DNA of 45,721 nt from Nocardiaceae bacterium (GTDB lineage: Bacteria > Actinomycetota > Actinomycetes > Mycobacteriales > Mycobacteriaceae). The notes beneath the pieces were generated by a model that was not told the origin of the DNA, made no database searches, and was given only the letters and a program-made list of their open reading frames with translations. Location: contig JAJFUQ010000091.1 in NCBI GenBank assembly GCA_021372355.1, positions 1 through 45,721 on the forward strand, read 5' to 3'. Shown here piece after piece: positions 25,381 to 33,204 of the stretch (the stretch's first letter is position 1; each line of letters opens with the position of its first letter). The position numbers and the translations under genes were made by a program.

Positions 25381-25414
25381 AACAAAACCGCCGACCCCGG
25401 TGTGGGGTCGGCGG
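25381..25414 (-). terminator. Intrinsic terminator of the 25438-25917 gene
   Basis: CCGCCGACCCC and GGGGTCGGCGG form an 11-bp perfect GC stem with a 5-nt loop, followed on the minus strand by TTTTGTT. It lies 24 bp after the stop of the membrane-protein gene and insulates the Nit1C promoter region. Confidence 0.85.
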
Positions 25415-25437
25415 TGAGTGCAGGCGTGAACGCGAGG

Positions 25438-25917
25438 CTAGCGCCGGAAGCGTAACGATAGGTTCGCTCCGCTTTCTCGTGCCGCCACCGCGGCGAAATA
25501 CGTCATTGCACCGGTCGCGATCAGGGCGAGGAAGAGTCCGAACGACGGTCCCGATGACGCCAGGGTGTCGCCACCGCCAAGCGGGCCGGAGTCGCCCAGC
25601 TGCACTGCGTCGGTCCCTTCCACCAAGATGTCGATCAGGATGATCAGAGTCAGCACGAAACTGACCAAGGCTGCGATCGGCAATGCGAGGCGCGGCATCC
25701 TCGTTCCACTGAGCGCGCCGAGAAGGTAGACCACCGCGACTCCGATCGCCACGACGATCGGCAGCCACCAGAAGCTGTTCCAAGCGTTCGCGGTCGCGGT
25801 CAGACCGAGAATCGTGATCGAGTACCACGGCAAGAAGCTGGCCACGACGGTCACTGCCACGGCGCCGAGCAAGCACCACCCGGCGACGGTGATTCCTTTG
25901 GTTGTTGTAATCGACAT
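25438..25917 (-). CDS. Four-helix membrane protein of unknown function
   Basis: The 159-residue protein starts at ATG 25917, with GAAGGTGG about 7 bp upstream. Four hydrophobic segments are visible: GWCLLGAVAVTVVASFL, WWLPIVVAIGVAVVYLLG, LPIAALVSFVLTLIILIDIL and FGLFLALIATGAMTYFAAV. A Gly/Ser-rich extracytoplasmic loop (GDSGPLGGGDTLASSG) lies before the last. I do not recognise a named family. It is monocistronic, ending in a strong terminator, and divergent from the SDR gene across 99 bp that contain CTCAGT-A-ACTGAG (25944-25956). Confidence 0.75.
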   Translation of the reverse strand: MSITTTKGITVAGWCLLGAVAVTVVASFLPWYSITILGLTATANAWNSFWWLPIVVAIGVAVVYLLGALSGTRMPRLALPIAALVSFVLTLIILIDILVEGTDAVQLGDSGPLGGGDTLASSGPSFGLFLALIATGAMTYFAAVAARESGANLSLRFRR

Positions 25918-26016
25918 GGTCGTCCACCTTCTCGATGCGGGAACTCAGTAACTGAGCGCACGCTGAGAATTCCCAGGCTGTGACGTTTCAAACTGTGTGG
26001 CAGTACTTTTGAGCGC

Positions 26017-26742
26017 GTGACGGATTCACTGAGGGGCAGGGTCGGCATCGTCACCGGTGCCGGTCGAGGCATCGGGCGCGCGATTGCGACCGACCTGGCT
26101 GCCGAGGGAATGTCGCTGGTCCTTATCTCGAGGACTGGTGCGCAGGTTCGTCAGCTCGCCGACGAGTTGATTGAGCAGTTCGGCACTCGGTGTCTGCCTG
26201 CCGCGATCGATGTCACCGATCACGCCGCGATCGACCGAGTGATGATGCACGCGGAACAGCAGCTCGGCGCCATTGATCTCCTTGTCAACAGCGCGGGCGT
26301 CGTGGAGGAGGCGGCCACTCCGCTCTGGCTGACTGATCCGGGCGAGACATGGCGCGTTGTCGAGACCAACCTGCGCGGGCCCATGCTGATGACGCGCGCG
26401 GTCTTGCCGGCGATGATCGCCCGGGGTCGTGGCCATATCGTCAATCTCGGCAGCCGGACTCGGGCCGCCACGCTGACCGGCGCCTACACCGGCTACGCGG
26501 TGTCGAAGCGGGCGCTCACCGCATTGACCGAGTCGCTGGCCCCGGCACTGCAGGGCACCGGTGTCGTTGTCGTAGACGTGCTTCCCGGGCTGGTCCGGAC
26601 TGGCCTGACGACATCAATGCCCTTGTGGGACAACGTGACCGAGTGGAACTCTGCGAGTGAGACCGCACGTGTGGTGGCCGATGTCGCCCGCGGGCTCTAC
26701 GACGACCGGTCTGGCGAAGTCATCGACGCGATTCAGCGTTAG
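26017..26742 (+). CDS. Short-chain dehydrogenase/reductase (SDR)
   Basis: The 241-residue protein starts with GTG 26017. It is a classical SDR: cofactor motif TGAGRGIG (13-20), NSAG (91-94), catalytic Ser146, and Tyr160-x3-Lys164 in YAVSK. Arg40 in ISRTG after the second strand hints at NADP(H) preference, by inference. It oxidises or reduces an alcohol/ketone of unknown identity in the cytosol. It stands alone on the plus strand, converging with the DUF6191 gene 22 bp away. Confidence 0.88.
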   Translation: MTDSLRGRVGIVTGAGRGIGRAIATDLAAEGMSLVLISRTGAQVRQLADELIEQFGTRCLPAAIDVTDHAAIDRVMMHAEQQLGAIDLLVNSAGVVEEAATPLWLTDPGETWRVVETNLRGPMLMTRAVLPAMIARGRGHIVNLGSRTRAATLTGAYTGYAVSKRALTALTESLAPALQGTGVVVVDVLPGLVRTGLTTSMPLWDNVTEWNSASETARVVADVARGLYDDRSGEVIDAIQR

Positions 26743-26764
26743 AACGAGGTCGGCTCGCGCGATC

Positions 26765-27073
26765 TCAGGACCGGTCCACCAGTCGGGCTGCTCCGGTTCG
26801 AAGGTCGACCTCGTCTCTGGGCGGTGCTCCGGTTTCCGCGTCGTCTCGGTGCATGAGTGTGGTCAGCCGTTGCTCGAACTCAATGTTCTTGCTGCCTTGG
26901 AAGAATGCGGTGATCTGCTCGAAGCCCGCAGCCGAGACGGGCGAACCGGATCGGTGCCGCTGCCAGGGCAGGACCCGTCCGCCGCTGAGTCGATTGAAGC
27001 CCACTTCCACGAAAGCCAGGGAGATCAGCAGCACGACCAAACCCGGAATCGTGAGAAAGACCAGCGTGCCCAT
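26765..27073 (-). CDS. DUF6191 small membrane-anchored protein
   Basis: The product has 102 residues from ATG 27073. A single N-terminal membrane helix (LVFLTIPGLVVLLISLAFVEVGF) is followed by a basic junction (RVLPWQRHR) and a soluble tail with ISAAGF-like SPVSAAGFEQ and GAPPRDEVDLRTGAARL. This layout matches DUF6191 proteins of actinobacteria as I recall them; function is unknown. In-frame sequence upstream of 27073 overlaps the DJ-1/PfpI gene on the other strand and is not real. Confidence 0.72.
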   Translation of the reverse strand: MGTLVFLTIPGLVVLLISLAFVEVGFNRLSGGRVLPWQRHRSGSPVSAAGFEQITAFFQGSKNIEFEQRLTTLMHRDDAETGAPPRDEVDLRTGAARLVDRS

Positions 27074-27109
27074 CTTCTCGATTCTAGGTAATTGGGTAAG
27101 CCTGAGAAC

Positions 27110-27814
27110 ATGACCAAGCGAATCCTGCACGTCGTCACCAACGTCGACCACTACGACGACCCATCGCACCCGACCGGCCTGTGGCTGTCGGAGCTGACGC
27201 ACGCCTGGCACGTCTTCGAGAAGGCGGGTTACGAGCAGCACATCGTCAGTCCCAAGGGCGGGCTGTCCCCGCTCGAGCCGCGATCGCTGAAGTTCCCGAA
27301 CGTCGACAAGACGGCGAAGGAATGGGAGGCCGATCCCGCCCGGATGGCGCTGCTCGAGAACACCAAGTCGCCCGACGAGATCAACCCGGCCGACTACGAC
27401 GCGATTTACTTCACCGGCGGTCACGCCGTCATGTACGACTTCCCGGACAGCGAAGGCCTGCAGCGCATCACGCGCGAAATCTGGGAGAACGGCGGTGTCG
27501 TGTCCTCGGTGTGCCACGGCTACTGCGGTTTGCTCAACACCCAGCTTTCCGATGGAAACCTGCTCGTGGCGGGGCGCAAGCTGACCGGGTTCGCGTGGAC
27601 CGAGGAAGTGGTGGCCCGCGTCGACAAGCTCGTGCCGTACAACGTCGAGGAAGAGATGAAGGAGCGCGGGGCTCTCTATGAAAAGGGTCTGGTGCCGTTC
27701 ACTCCGAAAGTCGTCGTCGACGGGCGACTGGTGACCGGTCAGAACCCGCAGTCCGCGAAGGCGACCGCGAAGAAGGTCGTGTCGGTGCTCGAAGGCAGCG
27801 AGGAACTCAGCTAA
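27110..27814 (+). CDS. DJ-1/PfpI (Hsp31-like) class I glutamine amidotransferase-fold protein
   Basis: The product has 234 residues from ATG 27110; a TTG six codons earlier is possible. The nucleophile elbow is VCHGYCG, with Cys135 next to His136. FTGGHAVMYDF (101-111) matches the GGHG-like motif of Hsp31-type proteins, which have been described as glyoxalase III/chaperone-like or deglycase enzymes. It likely acts in detoxification of reactive carbonyls or in protein repair in the cytosol, by family inference. It converges with the next gene, with 3 bp between stops. Confidence 0.82.
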   Translation: MTKRILHVVTNVDHYDDPSHPTGLWLSELTHAWHVFEKAGYEQHIVSPKGGLSPLEPRSLKFPNVDKTAKEWEADPARMALLENTKSPDEINPADYDAIYFTGGHAVMYDFPDSEGLQRITREIWENGGVVSSVCHGYCGLLNTQLSDGNLLVAGRKLTGFAWTEEVVARVDKLVPYNVEEEMKERGALYEKGLVPFTPKVVVDGRLVTGQNPQSAKATAKKVVSVLEGSEELS

Positions 27815-27817
27815 GGC

Positions 27818-28564
27818 TCACCCCGTGAGCGCGGTGTGAATCGCGACCAGTTGGGCGACTCGCACCTGCGTCCGCAGGTCCTGGATCGGGACGGCGAACA
27901 GTTCGGGGAAGTGGTTCTGGGCGACCGTCAGGATCGCCGCAACGTGATCGGCCTTGCGCAGAATCCGCTGGGCGCGCGCGGGCATCGACGGTGGGAGATC
28001 GTGCATCGTCGACTCGGCCAGCTGCGACTGCACGAGCTCGCGCACATTCGACGTCGTGCGCCAGTCCCGCGACGCCATGGTCTTCGCCATCGCCACTGTG
28101 GTGGCGGAGATCGCTTCGTCCATGCGGACTTCGGCGTCTAACAGGCTGTCGTTGGACAGGAAATCAGGGACGGTCACATCGCCCACGTAATAGACCCGCC
28201 ACGCGATCGAGTCCGTCGAGACGATCGGCACCGTGGCGACGTCGCCGGCAATGAGCCCCTCACCGACTTCCATCGCCGCGACCGCGAAATCACTGCCCGG
28301 CGGAAGTCCGCGCGGATCGCCGGGAACGGGACGCACGTACCGGACCTGTTTTCCGGCGCGCAGAATCTTGAGCAGCATCGGGAGAGCAGGGTCGATGGTG
28401 TCGACCATCGGCAGGCCGAACTCGGTCGTCGCGTTTCGATGTCCAGCGAGGATCGAGTGTTTGGGTGTCCAGGCCCGCATCGCGTCGACGACGTCGTCGG
28501 GCGCGCAGCGACCGGACCGCCACTCGGCGGTCCAGAGAGCTAACGACGCAGCAGGCGTAACCAT
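27818..28564 (-). CDS. Conserved-looking hypothetical protein beside the lanthipeptide precursor
   Basis: The product has 248 residues from ATG 28564; the ribosome site is weak. There is no signal peptide or membrane helix. It contains WTAEWRSGRCAPDDVVDAMRAW near the start, alternating hydrophobic strands in the middle (FAVAAMEVGEGLIAG, IAWRVYYVGDVTVPDF), and a helical C-terminus (RAQRILRKADHVAAILTVAQ). I do not recognise the family. It diverges from lanA across 174 bp but reads away from the lan operon, so membership in the cluster is doubtful. Confidence 0.68.
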   Translation of the reverse strand: MVTPAASLALWTAEWRSGRCAPDDVVDAMRAWTPKHSILAGHRNATTEFGLPMVDTIDPALPMLLKILRAGKQVRYVRPVPGDPRGLPPGSDFAVAAMEVGEGLIAGDVATVPIVSTDSIAWRVYYVGDVTVPDFLSNDSLLDAEVRMDEAISATTVAMAKTMASRDWRTTSNVRELVQSQLAESTMHDLPPSMPARAQRILRKADHVAAILTVAQNHFPELFAVPIQDLRTQVRVAQLVAIHTALTG

Positions 28565-28636
28565 AGAACTCGAATGTAGCGCGTTCGCAGCGAGCCGCTG
28601 CGGCGTTGGCCGGCAGGCCCGGGGTGGGGAAGACCT

Positions 28637-28662
28637 AACCCCAGGGTCCCTGGCTGGGGGTT
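28637..28662. promoter_or_regulatory. GC-rich dyad upstream of lanA
   Basis: AACCCCAGG and CCTGG-C-TGGGGGTT form an imperfect dyad with a tiny centre, 77 bp before the lanA start. It could be an operator for the precursor gene. There is no clear -10/-35 pair nearby. Confidence 0.35.
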
Positions 28663-28738
28663 CAGCCACACCACACCATTGCGTGTAGGCGCTTTCGACG
28701 ATTGGCAGCGCCGACCTGGCCCCCACAAGGAGACACTC

Positions 28739-28915
28739 ATGAACACCAACAAAGACAACAAGCTTGCCCTGCGTCGCAGCAGCATCCGCACTCTGACGGC
28801 TGACGAGCTGAAGACCGCGCACGGTGGGCGGGCATTCTCGGACCACGGCTCCGGCTGTGCGACTTCGGACAGGTGTGCAACCTACGCGTGTCCTCGGTCG
28901 TCGTCTTCTTGGTAA
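28739..28915 (+). CDS. lanA: Class I lanthipeptide precursor with double-glycine leader
   Basis: The 58-residue peptide has AAGGAG 7 bp before its ATG. Leader residues 1-30 contain LRRSSIRTLTADELKTAHGG, ending in Gly29-Gly30, the C39-peptidase cut site. The leader resembles the K-L-x-L-x-K-x-T-I-x-x-L-x-x-E-L...GG type known from Bacteroidetes and myxobacterial class I precursors. The core is residues 31-58. Cys40, Cys46 and Cys51 are ring thiols; Ser34, Ser38, Thr42, Ser43, Thr48 and Ser54-Ser57 are candidate dehydration sites. Up to three rings are possible, with a Ser4-Trp tail. It is transcribed toward lanC and ends in a terminator. The identity rests on the leader, the Cys/Ser/Thr core and the adjacent lanBC-T genes. 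Confidence 0.87.
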   Translation: MNTNKDNKLALRRSSIRTLTADELKTAHGGRAFSDHGSGCATSDRCATYACPRSSSSW

Positions 28916-28936
28916 GAGTGACACCGTCTCCTACCT

Positions 28937-28978
28937 CCGCCGTCCATGACCACCTGCAGGTTGTGGGCGGCGGTTTTT
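28937..28978 (+). terminator. Intrinsic terminator after lanA
   Basis: CCGCCGTCC and GGGCGGCGG pair (one G-U) around a partly self-complementary loop, followed at once by TTTTT (28974-28978). It starts 21 bp after the lanA stop, so the precursor is its own transcription unit. Confidence 0.82.
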
Positions 28979-28989
28979 GTGGACGGACC

Positions 28990-30132
28990 CTAGCCGGACG
29001 ACAGCAACAAGCAACGATCCCAGCGGGGGTCATCGTCGCTCGCTGCCGCGAGGAGTGCCAGAGCCACTCCTGCTTGTCCGGTCAGGAAGCCCGGCTCCGC
29101 CGGCAGCTTTCCTGCTTCAGCCTCGTTCAACAGTCGGAGTCCCCAAGCACGGGCGGCGGGTGCGACGGATTCATCGAGGCAGGCCAGTCGGCCCATCGTC
29201 TGCGCGACTCCGGCGGTTCCGTGGCACAGGCCGAGATCAACGACTCCCGACCGTTCGAAGGTCCGGGCTCCAGCAGCCTTCGCCGCGCGGGAGGCGGCTG
29301 CCGCAACCTCATCCGACAGTGCCGCGGCAGAGGCCAGTGCCACGGCCACGCTCGCGTCGCCGTAGCACCACGCGAGATGGGTTGGCATCGGAGTCTCGCC
29401 CGGTTCGACCACCGCCGGGTAGCGAGTCAACTGATCGAGCGGAAACTCGTGAGCGAGCAGGCACTGTGCGGCCGATTGAGCGAGATCGGTCGCACGAGTA
29501 CTGCCAAGACGGGCCGCCGCACTGCACAACGCCAGGACGCCGGGTACGCCGTGGGCCATCCCGAGGTCGAGGTATCGGGCGGCCCGATCGGATTGAGGGC
29601 CAAACAGTCGGTGGGTGTCGGTGATCCACTCGCCCTCGCTGTCGGGGATTTCGCCTAGTCGGTCGAGCACGGATCCGAGGCAGCTCGAACCGCCCGCTTC
29701 CAGCGCATATACCCCGATGCCGACCAGTCCGTAGAAGAGCTCCCACGCGCCGGGCCACTCACCGTCTTCAAGTACCGGGAGCAACAGGTGGTCCATGTCC
29801 CCACCGGATTCCGACGCCACTCCCGCCAACCGGTCGAAGTGCGCGCCGACCCAGCCGATGCCGGATATGCCGTTGGCGAGGCCGACCCCTACGGAACCGG
29901 GATTGGCGCTGATGGATTCGTAGGCCGCCCCCAGAAACTCGTCGGCATCGGAGCCATCCCGACCTTCAGCGCGAGCCAGGTACATGAGCGCCAATGCAAT
30001 CCCTGCCGATCCTTCGCACAGCCCAGGATTCAGCTCAGCCGCATTCAGTGCACGTAACCGCGCACAGATATCCGCGGCGACTCCGACTGCGCGTTTCCGC
30101 TCCTCACCGCGAAGCAAGCCACTCCAAGTCAT
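28990..30132 (-). CDS. lanC: Lanthionine cyclase LanC
   Basis: The product has 380 residues from ATG 30132, overlapping the lanB stop in ATGA. The zinc ligands of LanC cyclases are all present: Cys256 in AWCYGD and Cys303-His304 in LCHGTAG. The helix motif GMAHGVPG (His194) is also kept. The enzyme activates cysteine thiols of the dehydrated precursor for addition to Dha/Dhb, forming (methyl)lanthionine. It is the last gene of the minus-strand operon, converging on lanA with a 74-bp gap that contains the lanA terminator. Confidence 0.93.
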   Translation of the reverse strand: MTWSGLLRGEERKRAVGVAADICARLRALNAAELNPGLCEGSAGIALALMYLARAEGRDGSDADEFLGAAYESISANPGSVGVGLANGISGIGWVGAHFDRLAGVASESGGDMDHLLLPVLEDGEWPGAWELFYGLVGIGVYALEAGGSSCLGSVLDRLGEIPDSEGEWITDTHRLFGPQSDRAARYLDLGMAHGVPGVLALCSAAARLGSTRATDLAQSAAQCLLAHEFPLDQLTRYPAVVEPGETPMPTHLAWCYGDASVAVALASAAALSDEVAAAASRAAKAAGARTFERSGVVDLGLCHGTAGVAQTMGRLACLDESVAPAARAWGLRLLNEAEAGKLPAEPGFLTGQAGVALALLAAASDDDPRWDRCLLLSSG

Positions 30133-33100
30133 GGTGAGACCCGTGCTCGCGCGATGAGACTGCCGTAGTGCCGATCGAGAAAGTTCAGGAGAACCAGCTC
30201 GTGGGTGCGCGCGGCAGACCGCAGTAAACGAATCGCGTTGAGGTGGCTGAAACTGCGCACGATGTCCGGGAGCGGCGCCGTCAACAACCCGCTCCGGCCC
30301 CGCTCGGACAACTCGGCAAGCAACGGCTCCAGCCGCATCGATCGCTGTCGAAACACCTCGCGACCGGCTTCGTAGGGGTGCGGGGTGGCGTCGTCGAGCA
30401 GCCGCGTGAGGTCGGCGCGCTCGATACGCCACCGCTGACCGATACTCGGGTCCAGGTTGGGGGCTTCGGGATATTCCGTGCGGTATCCGGCGGCGCCGCT
30501 TCTCGCCCAGTCACGCCGTGCCGGTAGGTCGAACCCAGCATCAGCCAACAGCCGATCGGTCGCGTACAGGCACAGCTTCCAGCGGGCGTCCGCCGCCTCG
30601 TCGCCTTCGAGCATGCCCAGCACCTGCAGCACTGCATCGCTGTCCACGCCGTGAATCTCTTCAGCCAGTGCGATACCGGCATCGCCGCCGTATCGCTCGA
30701 CCTCGCGGTGATACGTATCGACGGCGACGTTCCACACCGTTCGATCATCGAGCCGCGGCGCGAGAGCGTCGGTCAGGGCTGGCAGGGCGTCGCTCTGCAG
30801 TGCAGAGGAGTTGCCGTGCAACCTGATTCGCAGATGGTGCTCCGGGTCGGCATAGCGCAGGAAGAACCAATGATCGATGACTCCGGCCTCGCGAAGCCGG
30901 GCGATCACGGGTCCCACGGTGTCGGTCAGGATGCGGTCGGCTGAGGCAGTACCGGTGTAGATCTTGAGGTACAGCCATTCCGTCCCCGGGGAGAAGCTCC
31001 GACGGACTTCAACGGGAGCCTTGGGCCGGGGGACGGGCGAGGGTTCTCGGCGACGAACAAACGGGACGATCAGCTCATGAGCGAAATGTCCTTGTGGGCC
31101 GACCGCGACGCGTGAGGGAAGAACCTCCTCGAGGACCGCGGTCTTGCGTCCGCGCAACACCTTCGCGGCCATCGTCGTGAGCGAAGCGCTGGTCGTGTCG
31201 ACGTAGAGGCGATTGTCGTTGTCGACGACGAGCAGTTCGCGCGGAACACTGCGGCTGCGGGCGAGGACAGACCATCCGGCCATGGGTTCGGGACCCGTGA
31301 CGCTGGAGATCTCGTCCGCCGACAGGCGCCAGCGTGCACGGGCGAACACCACGTTGCCGGCACTGACGCGAGGCAACGTGGGCGACGTCGACAGTGCACC
31401 CCAATCCCAGCTACTCCAGGCCGCGACACCTTGATTCCGCAGCGCGGTGAGGAACCGATAAACGCCGAAGCCACGCCACGCCGGATTGTGCGCCGTGGTC
31501 AGCCGAGGCCGGACCTCGGCGTTCAGGCGCGGGCTGAACAGGACCACTCGGTCACCGTCGAGGCGGACCGTCAGCTCGTCAACGCTGATCTGTCGATCCG
31601 CCGGTGCGCCGGAACGCCCCAGCAGAATCAATTCATAATCACGCAAGACCGGTCGGGCCAGGACGTTCCCCACGCGCCCTTCCGGCAGGTGGATGATTTC
31701 CGGAAACACCACGCCGGGTGCCATCGACTCTTCCGCGCGCAGGTGCTTTTGCACCGCCTCCGACAGTCGCTCATCACCGTGGCAGAAGCGGCCCAGAAGC
31801 TCGGCGCCGGACGGGCCTCGGACGCCTTCGATCTCCACTCCGTCGTCGAGCAGGTTGGCGAAGATCGCGAGCGCGTCGGGCAAGGGCAGCGGGCCCTCGG
31901 CGGCCTCGAGTCGCGCGACCGTCGGTGCGTCCAGCTCGAGGCGGCCAGTGCCGCTCGCGAGGGTGCGGATCAACAAGTCAAGCAGGACGGAGTCACGCGC
32001 GGTGAAGGACGACTCTCCGGCTTCACCACCCAGGTCGATATTGGCCAAGAGCGGGGATTCGTCGGCCGCCGGATGCTCCGACCGGTCGAACCCGATTCCC
32101 ATCTCCTCGTCAAGCGCCTCCATGAGCGGGACCTCGCGACTTTCGTAGCGCGCGGCGAACTCCGTTGTGAAGCGAGCTAGCGCGGCATCTTCCCGCCGCG
32201 GGGACACCCGGCGGAGCAGTTCCGCGCCCTCGGTGAGAAGCCGTACGGTGTCCGGACCGAGCGTCAGACCAGATCCCGCCCGGTGCAGATCCACCTGGAT
32301 AAGCCGAGCGTCGTCGCCACCACCAGCCAGTTCAAGGAGGGTGGCAGTCGCGGCCCCGTAGGCCTCGATCGGATTGCCGATCCCGGCGGCGTCCAGATGA
32401 GCAAGCTCATTCGATACCCGCTCCAATGCCTCCGTCGTTTCCGTGAACGCGGGTCCGCGCAGCGAGGTCAGGACGTGTGTGAGCGGCTCGGGTCCCGTGA
32501 CCGCCGGCTCGGCCACCGGAGTCAGTACCTTGGCGTCGATCAGGGCATCGACGTAGTCGCGCGCCTCGTCGATCTCCACGTCCGCCTGGCGCATGACCGC
32601 ATCGACGATCTTCTCGACGGAACTGCCTCCCTGAGCCGCCTCCAGAGCGCATTGCAGGGCCGAGTCCTCCTCGACGACAACCAGATGGTGAGTGCGGCGT
32701 CCTTCTCGGAGCCGGCTTTCGATGAGCCGCAAGCCGCCCGCCGTGTGGTAGCGGCTGGAGTTCGGTTCCACTTCCATCGCGGGTCGCGTCGAGTGATCGC
32801 CGATCAGCCGCTCGACGAGCATCGTGAGAACCTCGGTGTCCGGTCGGCTGTGCCGATTGGTACCCTCCGGGCCGTCGACCACCAATGCCGTCGCGTCACC
32901 CGCCACACCCAATGAGCAGCCGGCGAACAGTCCGAACGGCGTCGATCGGGTGCACATCCGGACCAGATACGCCGTCACCGAGGCAATCATCCGGTCGTCG
33001 GGTTCGCCCGCTGCCACGCGTCGCATCAGTCCGGGCGAGGCAAGGTACAGCGCTTCGCGCACCGCGGGGCGCGACACCAAAGTGCGCCAATACGTCGGAT

Positions 33101-33185
33101 CTGCGCGCAGCCCGTCCAGTTCTTCCAGCGGCAGCAGCGGCGCTCGCATGACGAAGAACTGACTCGCAGTCAGCATCTCGCGCAT
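30129..33185 (-). CDS. lanB: Full-length lantibiotic dehydratase LanB
   Basis: The product has 1018 residues from ATG 33185, which has AAGGAG upstream. The N-terminal two thirds are the tRNA-Glu-dependent glutamylation domain, with FFVMRAPLLPLEEL at the start, CTRSTPFGLFAGCSLG, and PRLTTAHNPAWRGFGVYRFL. The C-terminal third is the SpaB_C elimination domain, seen in EWLYLKIYTGTASADRIL and HWFFLRYADPEHHLRIRLHG. Both domains in one chain make this a standard class I enzyme that glutamylates Ser/Thr and eliminates glutamate. It overlaps lanC and starts 20 bp after the lanT stop. Confidence 0.93.
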   Translation of the reverse strand: MREMLTASQFFVMRAPLLPLEELDGLRADPTYWRTLVSRPAVREALYLASPGLMRRVAAGEPDDRMIASVTAYLVRMCTRSTPFGLFAGCSLGVAGDATALVVDGPEGTNRHSRPDTEVLTMLVERLIGDHSTRPAMEVEPNSSRYHTAGGLRLIESRLREGRRTHHLVVVEEDSALQCALEAAQGGSSVEKIVDAVMRQADVEIDEARDYVDALIDAKVLTPVAEPAVTGPEPLTHVLTSLRGPAFTETTEALERVSNELAHLDAAGIGNPIEAYGAATATLLELAGGGDDARLIQVDLHRAGSGLTLGPDTVRLLTEGAELLRRVSPRREDAALARFTTEFAARYESREVPLMEALDEEMGIGFDRSEHPAADESPLLANIDLGGEAGESSFTARDSVLLDLLIRTLASGTGRLELDAPTVARLEAAEGPLPLPDALAIFANLLDDGVEIEGVRGPSGAELLGRFCHGDERLSEAVQKHLRAEESMAPGVVFPEIIHLPEGRVGNVLARPVLRDYELILLGRSGAPADRQISVDELTVRLDGDRVVLFSPRLNAEVRPRLTTAHNPAWRGFGVYRFLTALRNQGVAAWSSWDWGALSTSPTLPRVSAGNVVFARARWRLSADEISSVTGPEPMAGWSVLARSRSVPRELLVVDNDNRLYVDTTSASLTTMAAKVLRGRKTAVLEEVLPSRVAVGPQGHFAHELIVPFVRRREPSPVPRPKAPVEVRRSFSPGTEWLYLKIYTGTASADRILTDTVGPVIARLREAGVIDHWFFLRYADPEHHLRIRLHGNSSALQSDALPALTDALAPRLDDRTVWNVAVDTYHREVERYGGDAGIALAEEIHGVDSDAVLQVLGMLEGDEAADARWKLCLYATDRLLADAGFDLPARRDWARSGAAGYRTEYPEAPNLDPSIGQRWRIERADLTRLLDDATPHPYEAGREVFRQRSMRLEPLLAELSERGRSGLLTAPLPDIVRSFSHLNAIRLLRSAARTHELVLLNFLDRHYGSLIARARVSP

Positions 33186-33204
33186 TCGGTGCTCCTTCGC
33201 CCGT

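Noticed and set aside
25388..25414. The 11-bp GC palindrome as an operator
   Set aside because: It is followed by a T-run on the minus strand right after a stop codon, so an intrinsic terminator explains it.
25944..25956. CTCAGT-A-ACTGAG as an operator between the membrane protein and the SDR
   Set aside because: A single short palindrome with no second copy and no adjacent regulator gene; mentioned only in the gene entry.
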